A stretch of 64,000 nt of DNA, taken from contig NZ_JAYGJQ010000001.1 in NCBI RefSeq assembly GCF_035013165.1, positions 496,001 through 560,000 on the forward strand, given 5' to 3'. The notes under the pieces were generated by a model. It made no database searches. It was not told the DNA's origin and saw only the letters and a program-made list of their open reading frames with translations. This stretch comes from Bacteriovorax sp. PP10 (GTDB lineage Bacteria; Bdellovibrionota; Bacteriovoracia; Bacteriovoracales; Bacteriovoracaceae). Numbering within the stretch: position 1 is the stretch's first letter; each line of letters opens with the position of its first letter. Below, in pieces: positions 25,315 to 34,697 of the stretch. Made by a program: the position numbers and the translations under genes.

Positions 25315-27510
25315 ATGTTGGGAAAAACATCTAAATCAAAGGGACCAGAAAAAGCAAAAGGATCATCTACAAATCCGATTGCAAAAAAACTGGAACTCGC
25401 AAAGAAATACAATTTAGGTAAAAAAGAAATGCTTGAGATGCTCTCAAACATTTATACATCAAGAAAAACTGACGACGCCGAAATTTCAATGAAGAAGCAA
25501 TCAAAAGCATTCTTCCAAATTTCTGGTGCTGGCCATGAAGGAATTTTAACTGCAGCGGCAATGGTATTAAAACCAAAGCACGACTGGTTCTTACCTTACT
25601 ACCGTGACCGCGCTCTATGCTTAGGTCTTGGAGTCACTCCATATGAAATGTTATGTCAGGCCAATGGAAACATGGGAGATACAGCTTCATACGGACGTAT
25701 GATGCCAGCTCACTGGGGTAACAAGCCACTAAACATCGTGAACAAATCATCTTGTACTGGAACTCAGTTCCTACAAGCTTGTGGTCTTGCTGAAGCGGGT
25801 ATCTGGTTTAAGAAACTAAGAGACGAGCATAAAGTAGACGTATCTGGAATGGACTTTCATGATGACGAAATCGTTTACGTTTCTACTGGAGACGGGACAA
25901 TCGCTCAAGGTGAATTCTGGGAAGGGATGACTACTGCATGTGTAAATAATCTTCCAGTTCTATTCATGGTTGAAGATAACGGATTTGCGATTTCAACTCC
26001 GACTTCTGTTCAATACCCTGAAGGATCAATTTCAAAAACTCTGGCAAACTTTCCGGGTTTAAAAATCTTTAACTGTGATGGATGCTGCCCGATCGATTCG
26101 TATGCAACGATGACAGAAGCTGCAAAATATATTCGTACGACTAGAAAGCCTGCTCTTGTTCACGCAACTGTAACAAGACCATACTCTCACTCACTGTCTG
26201 ACGATCATGGTATGTACAGAACGAAAGCTGAACTTGCTGAAGAAGGATTAAGAGATGTTTTCAATGCATTCCCAAAATTCTTAATTGAAGCAGGAGTCAT
26301 TACTGAAACTGAGCGAGCAGACTTACTTAAAAAAGTATCTGCTGATCTTAAAACAGCAATGGATAAAGCGATCACAACTGAATGGCCGGCACTAGATACG
26401 GTTATGGATCACCTATATTCTGAAGAAGTAGACATGACTGGATCTAACTTTGAAACAGCGGCTGACTTCACTGGAAAAGATGACGTTCCAATGGCCTCTT
26501 CAATTAACAAAGTTCTTCGTACTGAATTTCATAAGAACCCACTTCTAAGAATGTGGGGAGAAGACGTTGCAGACTTTTTTGATAAAGCAAGACTGGATAA
26601 CCCTGAACTAAAAGGGAAGGGCGGAGTTTTCAAACTTACAGCAAACGTTCAACGTGAATCAAAAGACGGACAAGTATTCAACTCACCACTTGCTGAAGCC
26701 AACATCATTGGTCGCGCAATCGGTATGGCCATTCGTGGAATCAAGCCAGTTGTTGAAATCCAATTCTTCGATTACATCTGGACAGCTTATATGCAACTTA
26801 AAAACGAAATGGCGACACTTCGTTATAGATCAGGTGGAGACTTCAAGTGTCCGATGGTCGTTCGTGTTCCAATCGGTGGTTATTTAAAAGGTGGAGCGAT
26901 TTATCACTCTCAGTCTGGTGAATCACTATTTACTCACGTTCCAGGTATCCGCGTAGCATTCCCATCTAACTCAGCAGACGCTGCTGGATTATTAAGAACA
27001 GCTATTAAGGGTGATGACCCGGTTATGTTCTTAGAACACAAACATTTATACTACCAAGGTTACAACCGTGCCGCTGATCCAGGGGATGAGTACATGATTC
27101 CTTTTGGTAAAGCTCGCATTGCTCGTGAAGGGAAAGATGCAACGATTGTTGCTTGGGGAGCTCTTGTTCAGAAATCTATTGAAGCCGCTAAGAAATTAGA
27201 AGCTCAAACTGGAAAAACTGTAGAAGTTATCGACCTAAGAACTCTTGCACCATACGATTTCGAAGCGATCAAAAAATCGATTTCAAAAACATCTCGCCTG
27301 ATGATTGCTCATGAAGAACACAAAACTTCAGGGTTTGGTGGAGAGATCACTGCTAGAGTTAACGAAGAGTGCTTCGAGCTTTTAGACGCTCCAATCTTAA
27401 GAGTAGGGGCCCTGGACGTTCACTGTGCTTATAACCCGGCCCTTGAAGACTTGATTTTACCTCAGGTAAGTCATGTGGAAGAAGTTCTGGCCAAGTTATT
27501 AAGCTACTAA
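25315..27510 (+). CDS. 2-oxoacid dehydrogenase E1 with fused alpha and beta subunits
   Basis: The 731-residue protein joins E1 alpha (about 1-350) and E1 beta (about 375-731). The thiamine diphosphate motif GDGTIAQGEFWEG ends with EDNGF, and the phosphorylation-loop-like TRPYSHSLSDD follows. The beta half has SPLAEANIIGRAIGMA and PFGKARIAREGKDATIV. Fused E1 of this kind acts on branched-chain 2-oxoacids or pyruvate with lipoyl-E2 and E3, which are not in the window. The nearby leucine-type dehydrogenase favours a branched-chain substrate (2-oxoisovalerate type), but this is inference. AAGGA precedes the ATG and a terminator follows, so it is one transcription unit. Confidence 0.9.
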   Translation: MLGKTSKSKGPEKAKGSSTNPIAKKLELAKKYNLGKKEMLEMLSNIYTSRKTDDAEISMKKQSKAFFQISGAGHEGILTAAAMVLKPKHDWFLPYYRDRALCLGLGVTPYEMLCQANGNMGDTASYGRMMPAHWGNKPLNIVNKSSCTGTQFLQACGLAEAGIWFKKLRDEHKVDVSGMDFHDDEIVYVSTGDGTIAQGEFWEGMTTACVNNLPVLFMVEDNGFAISTPTSVQYPEGSISKTLANFPGLKIFNCDGCCPIDSYATMTEAAKYIRTTRKPALVHATVTRPYSHSLSDDHGMYRTKAELAEEGLRDVFNAFPKFLIEAGVITETERADLLKKVSADLKTAMDKAITTEWPALDTVMDHLYSEEVDMTGSNFETAADFTGKDDVPMASSINKVLRTEFHKNPLLRMWGEDVADFFDKARLDNPELKGKGGVFKLTANVQRESKDGQVFNSPLAEANIIGRAIGMAIRGIKPVVEIQFFDYIWTAYMQLKNEMATLRYRSGGDFKCPMVVRVPIGGYLKGGAIYHSQSGESLFTHVPGIRVAFPSNSADAAGLLRTAIKGDDPVMFLEHKHLYYQGYNRAADPGDEYMIPFGKARIAREGKDATIVAWGALVQKSIEAAKKLEAQTGKTVEVIDLRTLAPYDFEAIKKSISKTSRLMIAHEEHKTSGFGGEITARVNEECFELLDAPILRVGALDVHCAYNPALEDLILPQVSHVEEVLAKLLSY

Positions 27511-27547
27511 TTTCTGCTAATTCGCTATTTAAAAGTTAGATAAGATT

Positions 27548-27576
27548 AAGGTCCTCGAAAGAGGGCCTTTTTTTTT
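27548..27576 (+). terminator. Rho-independent terminator of the E1 gene
   Basis: A 9 bp stem (AAGGTCCTC / GAGGGCCTT, one T-G pair), GAAA tetraloop, then seven T residues. Confidence 0.93.
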
Positions 27577-27637
27577 GCTTTAACTCGAAAAAGATTATAG
27601 TTTGACCCCAATTATCCAACGGACTATGGGAGTCTCT

Positions 27638-28585
27638 ATGATCGTTAAATGTTTAAGTATTCTTGCTGCTGTCTTTGCTATGAGCACATCTCACGCAACA
27701 GTTACACCGAGTGATGGAAGAGTAGATATCTGGCCGACAATTCCTTTTACAAGAGGTGCTGATCTTTGCCGTTACACTGATGCTTACGGGCAGACTCGCA
27801 TGCAAAATTTAAATCAAATGATGAAGCTTGCTAGCGGACGTGATTCAGCTGGTGCTGGAGCTTTAATTGCTTTCAATGAGCTTTACGAAAAGAATATGGC
27901 CCTTGCAACTCAGACTTCTTTTGAAGTGACTCTCGAGGCCACTCTAAAATCATACACTGACAGCTACTTCAGAAATCTTCAACCAAAAGTTAAAAAGCTT
28001 AGTTTCACTGGAACAAATGATATTTTATCAGTCATTCGTACTGCCCAAGCGGGAACAATTCCAGAGCTTGATAGAGCAACTCTTAATCGTATCGACTATG
28101 TTGCTTACGGAACATATGCCTTAGCTCCAAATTGCCAGGGTGATGTGCAAGTGACTCTTCAATTAGTTGGTCTTGATGGCCAGACTGAATCATTCGTAGC
28201 AACTGGAAGGGTTGATACGGTCATGAGTCAGATCGCTTCAGAAATTTTTGTTCGTTTTCAACGTACTCAATTCCCTTCAGCTGTTAAGGTTGGAGCTAAT
28301 TGGTTAACTCTAGTTGGTGGATTCAATAATTCTGTTGATCACGCACCAACAAGTAAGATTGCCGAAGAAGCGTGCTCGACTTTAGATGCTCGTCTTCCTA
28401 CTTCAAGTGAACTTGAAATCTTAAATGTGTACGGTGACTGGTCAGGTGGAGTAAGTCTGAATAATAAAGTGTGGGCATTAAGCGATGGTTACGTATATGT
28501 TCCTTACATGAGAAATCCTTCGCCGGTAAGAAGACAAACTGAAATGACTCTTTCAGATGATGTCCTTTACTATTGTGTAAAATAA
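27638..28585 (+). CDS. Secreted protein of unknown function
   Basis: Among three in-frame starts I choose the ATG preceded by GGGAG at 5 bases; it yields the signal peptide MIVKCLSILAAVFAMSTSHA. The mature part is about 295 residues. The C-terminal third (EEACSTLDARLPTSSELEIL.. GVSLNNKVWALSDGYVYVPY) resembles the lectin/FGE-like DUF1566 pattern, in which a reduced-set Cys and a W-x-S/LSDG core recur. The N-terminal two thirds are unassigned. It is a single gene with terminators on both sides. Confidence 0.75.
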   Translation: MIVKCLSILAAVFAMSTSHATVTPSDGRVDIWPTIPFTRGADLCRYTDAYGQTRMQNLNQMMKLASGRDSAGAGALIAFNELYEKNMALATQTSFEVTLEATLKSYTDSYFRNLQPKVKKLSFTGTNDILSVIRTAQAGTIPELDRATLNRIDYVAYGTYALAPNCQGDVQVTLQLVGLDGQTESFVATGRVDTVMSQIASEIFVRFQRTQFPSAVKVGANWLTLVGGFNNSVDHAPTSKIAEEACSTLDARLPTSSELEILNVYGDWSGGVSLNNKVWALSDGYVYVPYMRNPSPVRRQTEMTLSDDVLYYCVK

Positions 28586-28608
28586 TTTTAAGTCACAGAT
28601 TTTTTTTA

Positions 28609-28638
28609 ATGGGGTCTTAATCATGACCCCATTTTTTT
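28609..28638 (+). terminator. Rho-independent terminator
   Basis: ATGGGGTC and GACCCCAT form an 8 bp stem with an 8-base loop, followed by seven T residues. Confidence 0.88.
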
Positions 28639-28924
28639 GCCACAACTCGAATCACTTTTCATAGGTAATCACATTTTTTCTAGATGATATTTTTTAGATA
28701 AGAAAAAAATTATTTTAGTGTTTTTTGAAATAAAATATTCAAATAAACTTTTCAAAAGTTAAGATATTTCCATCAATGTAAATACTAAATATTTAGTTCG
28801 AGAATCTCTTATTTCTCCAATGAGAATCGTTATTCTGCAACACGAGCATGTTTGCAACAAAATCACACGTGAGTATTCATAATTTGTATTCAAGACATGC
28901 TCAAATCTTTTGCAAATCTTAACC
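28639..28924. other. AT-rich intergenic region with an imperfect palindrome
   Basis: No convincing gene is seen in this stretch. At 28821-28840 the sequence TGAGAATCGTTATTCTGCA forms an imperfect inverted repeat (AGAAT-N4-ATTCT) that looks like a weak Fur-type box. It lies about 100 bp upstream of the promoter of the two-component pair. The rest is A/T-rich, with runs of A and T that may be curved DNA. Confidence 0.4.
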
Positions 28925-28954
28925 TTAAGACTCTTCAAGTGAGCTTAATATAAT
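28925..28954 (+). promoter_or_regulatory. Promoter of the two-component pair
   Basis: TTAAGA, an 18 bp spacer and TATAAT lie 70 bp before the start of the response-regulator gene. Confidence 0.45.
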
Positions 28955-29023
28955 ATTAATTTTGTATTCGCCTATGAATAAGTTAATATTTGCGTACATT
29001 GAATTAGTTTATTGGAGTTTTCC

Positions 29024-29671
29024 TTGGGTCACATTCTCATCATCGAAGACGAAGAAAATGCTAGAAGCTTTCTTCGTGATAACATTTCTTGCTACGGCAA
29101 CGTTTCTACTATCAGCACACATGAAGAAGTGGATAGCGAAATCTTAAAACGCAAATACGATTTAATCATTGCTGATTATTATTTAAGAGATAAGAACTGC
29201 TTTCAGTTTCTTTCAGAGTACCGCTACCACCTTGGCCCGGTTCCACTTATTTTAGTTTCAGGAAGACCATCTGTAGAAATGCTTTCGGAAGCTCTAGAAG
29301 AAAAAATCTATGCTTTTATTCAAAAGCCGATTGATATCCAAAAACTAAAACGCAAGATAGAAACATTTTATACATTCAATCCTGATTTCGAATTAAGCGG
29401 ACACAAGTTCGTTTTATTCCAAGATGAATGGAGTGTGAAAGTTGATGAAGAGTTAATCGAGTTGACTGAAACAGAATTTAAAATTCTAAGATACTGCCTT
29501 GAAAGAGAGAATCAGGTTATTGATCGTCAGGAGCTGATTCTTTATCTATGGGGGAATTCAAAATCTTCCCGTAATAAATTAGATACACATTTAACAAACC
29601 TAAAAAACAAAGTGCAGTTCGTTAAAGAACATTTGCAAACAATCCCCAGAGTCGGGTTCAAGCTCAAATAA
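29024..29671 (+). CDS. OmpR/PhoB-type response regulator
   Basis: I start at the TTG that follows GGAG by 6 bases and gives MGHILIIEDEE; a TTG four codons upstream is possible but has no ribosome binding site. The 215 residues comprise a receiver domain (acidic E8/D9, phosphoacceptor D51 in LIIADYYL, FIQKPID with the conserved Lys) and a winged-helix DNA-binding domain (LTETEFKILRYCL, LYLWG, LDTHLTNLKNK, and the wing TIPRVGFKL). It should be phosphorylated by the histidine kinase whose ATG overlaps its stop by one base (TAATG). Targets are unknown. Confidence 0.9.
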   Translation: MGHILIIEDEENARSFLRDNISCYGNVSTISTHEEVDSEILKRKYDLIIADYYLRDKNCFQFLSEYRYHLGPVPLILVSGRPSVEMLSEALEEKIYAFIQKPIDIQKLKRKIETFYTFNPDFELSGHKFVLFQDEWSVKVDEELIELTETEFKILRYCLERENQVIDRQELILYLWGNSKSSRNKLDTHLTNLKNKVQFVKEHLQTIPRVGFKLK

Positions 29672-30741
29672 TGGAAGCCAACTTTAAGTACCGTAAGGCA
29701 TTTTTAATCATTGCCTACGGTGTTCTCCTACAGTCTTTAATTCTTCCTTACATCGAAATTTCTGCTCTCGATGACGCTCAATTTAGACAGTACATTGTAT
29801 GTAAAGGCTTGATCATGGCCTTCTATATTTTTTCAATTTTTTGTCTGCACACGAAAAGACTGCCTCGTTACTGGGTGGCATTTTTTCACATTGGTTGTTT
29901 CAGTTACACGCTTATTGGCCAGTATTTTAATCCAGGTTATCACTACGCTGTTATGCAGTTTATGTTTGTGACAGCTATTATCTTTGAAGGGTTTCCAGTC
30001 ATGGCAACACTCCTGATGGTTGCTTATATTGTCGAATATGCCATGCTGCCGTTTTCTCATTCAATATTTCCGGCCTATCAGTTCTTTCATGTGAATGTTT
30101 ATAATGCGCTTATTTCAACATGGATTGCTTGCGTAGCTCTTGAGCGTTATGTGAATCGTGTGAAGTATAAAAAGGGGTTTTTAGACCGCAAGCTACGTTA
30201 TAAAGGGATCAAGACCGATCTTTTTTTACATGACCTTAAAAACAATCTACAGCCGCTTGTATCGCTTTATCCGGACCAGGAAGACTTTAGAAAAATCGTT
30301 AAAACGATTCAGGACTTTAACTCGTTTAACGATGAGGAAGATATTTTGTTTTCTGAAGTAGTAAACAGGACGAAAGAAAAATTTAATATCCAGGGTGAAG
30401 TGACTTTTACTGGTAGCGAAGATTTTTTTATTGATCAATTGGACCTGCAGACTATTCTTTGCAACCTGATGACAAACTCTCATAAAGCAGCAGCTGCAAA
30501 AAAAATAGAACTTGAAATGCATATTAGAAATAAGTTCAGTGGCTTTAGTTATGAAGATAATGCCGGTGGAATGACTGATGAGCAGTATAAATTTTTTAGT
30601 CAGAAAGACTTTAAGCCTTATTCGGGTCATGAGAAAAATGGTCTGGGGCTTTTATTGATTAAGAAGCTTGTGGAACATCAGGAAGGAAAATTTTTTATTA
30701 AAAAAATTCCCAATGGGACGCGCTTTGAAATTACTTATTAG
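29671..30741 (+). CDS. Membrane histidine kinase
   Basis: Of 356 residues, the first 165 form five or six membrane helices with no large external loop, so the sensor part is probably within or near the membrane. The catalytic part is short: an H-box with H187 in LFLHDLKNNLQPL, an N-box NLMTNSHKA, a D-box YEDNAGGM and a G2 box NGLGLLLIKKLVE. All motifs needed for ATP binding and autophosphorylation are present. HDLKNNL is the type common in chemotaxis-unrelated sensors of deltaproteobacteria. Its stop overlaps the stop of the convergent gene (TTAG). Confidence 0.88.
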   Translation: MEANFKYRKAFLIIAYGVLLQSLILPYIEISALDDAQFRQYIVCKGLIMAFYIFSIFCLHTKRLPRYWVAFFHIGCFSYTLIGQYFNPGYHYAVMQFMFVTAIIFEGFPVMATLLMVAYIVEYAMLPFSHSIFPAYQFFHVNVYNALISTWIACVALERYVNRVKYKKGFLDRKLRYKGIKTDLFLHDLKNNLQPLVSLYPDQEDFRKIVKTIQDFNSFNDEEDILFSEVVNRTKEKFNIQGEVTFTGSEDFFIDQLDLQTILCNLMTNSHKAAAAKKIELEMHIRNKFSGFSYEDNAGGMTDEQYKFFSQKDFKPYSGHEKNGLGLLLIKKLVEHQEGKFFIKKIPNGTRFEITY

Positions 30742-31055
30742 AAACAGTTGATCGAATGAAACTCGTTACCGTCCTGAACATAACTCAATAAACAATTCTC
30801 TTTCGTTTTCTTTCCGTTATTCACATTGCGGATTCTCGTTTTAGCAGAAACTAAAATGTACTCAGCACTTTCAGAGTGCACAAATTCCATTCTATCGATT
30901 TTTGTAAGCTCCCACTCACCACCAGCCTGGTAGTAGCTTGCGATATCTTCTTCGACGCTAGAGTAAAGTTCTTTTCCAGCAGTAGCAGCGGCTTCAGCAT
31001 CAGTTGTATTGCTAAGAATGAGAAGACACGCAAGAAAGTAAGCTAATAATTTCAT
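30738..31055 (-). CDS. Small secreted protein of unknown function
   Basis: The 105-residue protein has a signal peptide (MKLLAYFLACLLILSNTTDAEA) and a mature part of about 80 residues with two Cys at the C terminus (ENCLLSYV, INCF) that can pair. The pattern TAGKELYSSVEEDIASYY then a beta-sheet is that of a small periplasmic alpha-beta protein. I recognise no family. It is not coupled to the kinase, which runs on the other strand. Confidence 0.65.
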   Translation of the reverse strand: MKLLAYFLACLLILSNTTDAEAAATAGKELYSSVEEDIASYYQAGGEWELTKIDRMEFVHSESAEYILVSAKTRIRNVNNGKKTKENCLLSYVQDGNEFHSINCF

Positions 31056-31163
31056 AAGATCTCTCTAGGACTAGTGGAGTTTGTGACGTCGTATTTGTAC
31101 TGAGTTTCGGCCTACCGGTCAAGGTAGATTGGTGAAATTGTGTATTAATTTTATAAGCACTGT

Positions 31164-32138
31164 TTAGTTCGGAGAGTAAATGACCGGATTCATGGCCGTG
31201 TTGGTGTGCAGAAACAATAGCAGGCAAAATCCAATATATTTTCTAGTAGAGGCCTTGTGAAACATGAGCATCCAGATGGCCAGAATTAGAAAGATTGAGG
31301 AGCTGGTGAAGCTGCCGTTTAGAAGCTTTGAGGTGACCTGGATACTACTTATATAGAGCTTTAAAATAGGTTCGACCCAGTTGATTGGGATGAGCCAAAA
31401 AGTAAGAAGAAACAAAACAAAAACAGGGAAGAGAAACGTAAAAAGAAAACTTCCAAAAAGACCACATGGAATAGATAGTAATGAAACTTTGTCTCCCATA
31501 AAAAGAGCGAGAATAAGTTGAGTAGAAAATAGTCCTAAAATTAAAATGATCTTAGAGTTATGTCTCAATGAAAAAAAAGTTCCTAAAAAAGCGAAGCTGA
31601 AAATAAATCCTAATGGTGAAGCTTTGTATTGCCCGAAAATAAAAGACAAAATAAAAGTTAAAAAAAAGATGATCTCCAATGAGATTTTCATTTTTGATAA
31701 GAATTTAATTTGAAATAAAAGTCGCAAAATTCCCAGTCTTTTTAAGGCCTCAAAATTTGGAAAAAAGAAGACAGAAGAAACGATACCGGCCTTCGTGAAA
31801 TAACGAATCCATTTAATTTTGATCTTCTTCAAAAAGAAAGCGACAAAAACAAAGAGCGCAGAAAAGTGAATTCCAGAAGGGGATAAAAGAAAACTAAGGT
31901 TGAGTTTCTTAAAAGCTTTTTTAGTATATGGAGAAATTCCATTTTTATTTCCCGTAATGAAACTAAAAAGAATATTAGCATTTTCAGGTTTTTTGAAATG
32001 ATCTTTGATGGTTGATTTATACCTGGCCAGGAAAAGGGGAGTTGCCTTGGGTGCAACAGGCGTCTTTTGAAGACCAAGCTGCATGGTTATTCCCAGTAAA
32101 AAGGCCGTAATAAAGCTGACAAAAAGGAAGAATTTCAT
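31164..32138 (-). CDS. ComEC/Rec2-like membrane protein, reduced
   Basis: The 324-residue, strongly hydrophobic protein has about eight membrane helices. Residues 55-100 carry the ComEC core order: FSFITGNKNGISPYTKKAF, then LSFLLSPSGIHFSALFVF, which matches the LLaiSGLHv signature of the competence domain. Full ComEC proteins (over 600 residues) also have an N-terminal OB-like domain and a C-terminal metallo-beta-lactamase domain; neither is here. It may be a reduced DNA-uptake channel or a paralogue with another role. The coding region is unusually A/T-rich even for the window. Confidence 0.72.
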   Translation of the reverse strand: MKFFLFVSFITAFLLGITMQLGLQKTPVAPKATPLFLARYKSTIKDHFKKPENANILFSFITGNKNGISPYTKKAFKKLNLSFLLSPSGIHFSALFVFVAFFLKKIKIKWIRYFTKAGIVSSVFFFPNFEALKRLGILRLLFQIKFLSKMKISLEIIFFLTFILSFIFGQYKASPLGFIFSFAFLGTFFSLRHNSKIILILGLFSTQLILALFMGDKVSLLSIPCGLFGSFLFTFLFPVFVLFLLTFWLIPINWVEPILKLYISSIQVTSKLLNGSFTSSSIFLILAIWMLMFHKASTRKYIGFCLLLFLHTNTAMNPVIYSPN

Positions 32139-32259
32139 ACTCTAACTACTTGAAAACTAAGATGCCTTACAAAAGACTTAACTCTTTGAGACTACAGGGG
32201 TAAAAGGGTTACGATGAGTTAAATTTGAAGGGACTATCGTCACTTTTTGAAAGGTATTT

Positions 32260-33102
32260 ATGAGTTTACAGACACTAGGTTTTGAATCGGACTACGCACG
32301 TTTTTTTGCAGAAGATGATTTGCAAGGAAACGCTTTTTACTTAAATCAGCTCCCAACAGATGAAGTTGAGTGCATTTTAAAAATTAAAAGTGATGTGCGC
32401 TTATCTGGCCTTCCATATTTCGTTGGTGCCTTTAATTATCTTGGTGCCAAATTAGATTACAAAAATTTCGAACAATACGAAGGAAAGAATTATAAAAAAG
32501 GTGAAGTGATTACTTTCAAACTTCCTTTTGCCATTGCTTTAAGTGGGGAGCGCATTGCTCTTAACCTTCTTCAGCAATCAACACGCATTTCAACTTTCAC
32601 AGAAAAGTTCGTGGCGATCGCTGCTAACAAAAATACAAAAATCCTAGATACAAGAAAAACAACTCCAGGGCTTCGCCAACTGGAGAAATATGCAGTGAGA
32701 GTAGGTGGGGCACATAATCACCGTTTCTCTCAGTCAGATGCATGGATGATTAAAGACAACCACAAAACATTTTTTGGTGGTTTAGAAGGTGCATGGAAGT
32801 ATTTTCAGTCAATGCAGACATTTTATCAAAACATCATTGTTGAGATTCATTCACTTGAAGAATTGAAACTTGCTTTTGATTTAGGTGTGAAGAACATTAT
32901 GCTGGATAATTTTTCACAAGATGATCTTCGTAGTGCCATTGCTATGAAAAAACCTGGCGTGACTTATGAAGTTTCAGGTGGCGTAAAGCTGGAAACATTA
33001 AACGACTTTTTACTAGATGGTATTGATGTCATCAGTATCGGGGCCCTGACTCATAGTGCGCCTCATATCGATCTCTCGATGAAAATCAGGCCGGTGGGAT
33101 AA
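32260..33102 (+). CDS. nadC: Nicotinate-nucleotide pyrophosphorylase (carboxylating), NadC
   Basis: The 280-residue enzyme has the family motifs DTRKTTPGLRQLEKYAV, RVGGAHNHRFS, IKDNH, IMLDNF and YEVSGGVKLETL. It converts quinolinate and PRPP to nicotinate mononucleotide, the step after NadA in de novo NAD synthesis. GAAAGG precedes the ATG. The nadB gene starts one base after its stop. The nadA gene is not in the window. Confidence 0.94.
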   Translation: MSLQTLGFESDYARFFAEDDLQGNAFYLNQLPTDEVECILKIKSDVRLSGLPYFVGAFNYLGAKLDYKNFEQYEGKNYKKGEVITFKLPFAIALSGERIALNLLQQSTRISTFTEKFVAIAANKNTKILDTRKTTPGLRQLEKYAVRVGGAHNHRFSQSDAWMIKDNHKTFFGGLEGAWKYFQSMQTFYQNIIVEIHSLEELKLAFDLGVKNIMLDNFSQDDLRSAIAMKKPGVTYEVSGGVKLETLNDFLLDGIDVISIGALTHSAPHIDLSMKIRPVG

Positions 33103-33103
33103 A

Positions 33104-34660
33104 ATGAACTTTGAATTTGATGTATTAATTATTGGAACGGGAATCGCAGGACTTTCGGCCGCAGCAGGCCTTGCTGAGCGCGGACTAAAAGTTGGTATCG
33201 TCACTCGTGAAAAAGATCCATCAACAACTAATACTGTGTGGGCGCAGGGTGGAATCATCTACGCTAAAGGTTCTGAAGAATCTTTGGTAGAAGATATTAT
33301 GAAAGCAAGTTCGGGAACATCTTCACGTGAGGCCGCAAAACTTGTTGCCTACGAATCAAGTTCTATCCTGGAAGATTTATTAATTCACAAAGCGCATTCA
33401 AACTTTGAGCGCGATGAAAGTGGAGAACTTCTTTTCACTAAAGAAGCTGCTCACTCGATGCCAAGAATTCTTTACCGTGGAGACTACACAGGTAAAGATA
33501 TTCAGATCACTCTTCTAAATTATTTAAGAGACAATTTTAAGAATGTCACATTTTTTACCTCTCATACAGCAATCGATCTTCTGACAGCTCTTCACCATGG
33601 TGTGACGATTCAGCAGAGATACGAAGAAAATAAAGTTTTAGGTGCCTACGTTTTCAATCAAGAAACTCATTCAGTTGAAAAAATCCTGGCGAAATATACT
33701 ATTTTAGCTACAGGTGGAATCGGTGCTCTTTATCTTCACCATACAAACTCTGAAGGAGCTCGTGGTGATGGTCATGCAATGGCAAAGAGAGCTGGAGCTG
33801 TTTTAACAGATCTAGAATTTATTCAATTTCACCCGACAAGTTTTTACGGTGGAGCGACTCATAGACGCTTCCTTGTTAGTGAAGCTGTTCGTGGAGAAGG
33901 TGGATTACTGATTAACTCTCAAGGTGTTCGTTTCATGGCGAAGTACCATCCGGATATGGAGCTTGCTCCTCGTGATGTTGTGGCCCGCGCGATTGCTGAA
34001 GAAATTATTGAAACAAGAAGTGACTGCGTTTATCTAGATATCACTCATAAAGACCCAGAGTGGATTAAAAATCGTTTCCCGACAATTTACAAACACTGCC
34101 TAGAGCATGGTGTAGATATGTCGAAAGAGCGCATTCCTGTCGTACCTGCTGCTCATTATACATGTGGTGGAGTGAAGACTGATCTTAAAGGGCAAACGAC
34201 GCTTAAAAATCTTTACGCTGTTGGGGAAGTTGCTTGTACGGGACTTCACGGTGCCAACCGTCTGGCATCTACATCTCTTCTGGAAGGAATGACATTCGGT
34301 CACTTTGCCGCTTTAGATATTTTGAAAAATGTGGATAAAGAGACAATATATTCAAGTGATAAAATTAAAGACTGGATTGATGGAACTGAAGAAGTTGATA
34401 ACGCTTTAATTCACCAGGATTGGATGACATTAAAACAAACAATGTGGAACTATGTGGGATTAACGAGATCAAAAGATCGCCTATCTCGCGCAGAGGCCAT
34501 GTTCAATGAATTATCTGATGAGATTAACCGCTTCTATAAAGATGCTAAGTTAGTTGATAGTTTAATTGGTTTAAGGAATGCTGTTGAAGTTGGGCATCAG
34601 GTGCTTTTAGCTTCGAGAAGAAATACTCAATCAGTTGGATGTTTTTACAGAAAGTCGTAA
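33104..34660 (+). CDS. nadB: L-aspartate oxidase, NadB
   Basis: The 518-residue FAD protein begins with the dinucleotide loop GTGIAGLSAAAGLAERG and shows the succinate-dehydrogenase-like pattern TVWAQGG, ATGGIGALYLHHTNSEGARGDG, EFIQFHPTSF and VPAAHYTCGGVKTDL, with the C-terminal GEVACTGLHGANRLASTSL. It oxidises aspartate to iminoaspartate, the first step to NAD. It forms a two-gene unit with nadC. Confidence 0.95.
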   Translation: MNFEFDVLIIGTGIAGLSAAAGLAERGLKVGIVTREKDPSTTNTVWAQGGIIYAKGSEESLVEDIMKASSGTSSREAAKLVAYESSSILEDLLIHKAHSNFERDESGELLFTKEAAHSMPRILYRGDYTGKDIQITLLNYLRDNFKNVTFFTSHTAIDLLTALHHGVTIQQRYEENKVLGAYVFNQETHSVEKILAKYTILATGGIGALYLHHTNSEGARGDGHAMAKRAGAVLTDLEFIQFHPTSFYGGATHRRFLVSEAVRGEGGLLINSQGVRFMAKYHPDMELAPRDVVARAIAEEIIETRSDCVYLDITHKDPEWIKNRFPTIYKHCLEHGVDMSKERIPVVPAAHYTCGGVKTDLKGQTTLKNLYAVGEVACTGLHGANRLASTSLLEGMTFGHFAALDILKNVDKETIYSSDKIKDWIDGTEEVDNALIHQDWMTLKQTMWNYVGLTRSKDRLSRAEAMFNELSDEINRFYKDAKLVDSLIGLRNAVEVGHQVLLASRRNTQSVGCFYRKS

Positions 34661-34664
34661 GTGT

Positions 34665-34697
34665 AAAAAAAGAATGAGCTCCGGTAAACCAGAGCTC
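34665..34697 (-). terminator. Terminator for the pentapeptide-repeat gene
   Basis: On the minus strand GAGCTC and GAGCTC pair around a short inner GG/CC stem with a 4-base loop, followed after four bases by seven T residues. A second small hairpin, AGGGT-N4-ACCCT at 34705-34718, lies just before it. On the plus strand no T tract follows, so it does not act as a normal terminator for nadB. Confidence 0.6.

Noticed and set aside
28962-29147. Plus-strand 61-codon frame overlapping the response-regulator start
   Set aside because: It runs in another frame over the receiver domain, which has all family motifs.
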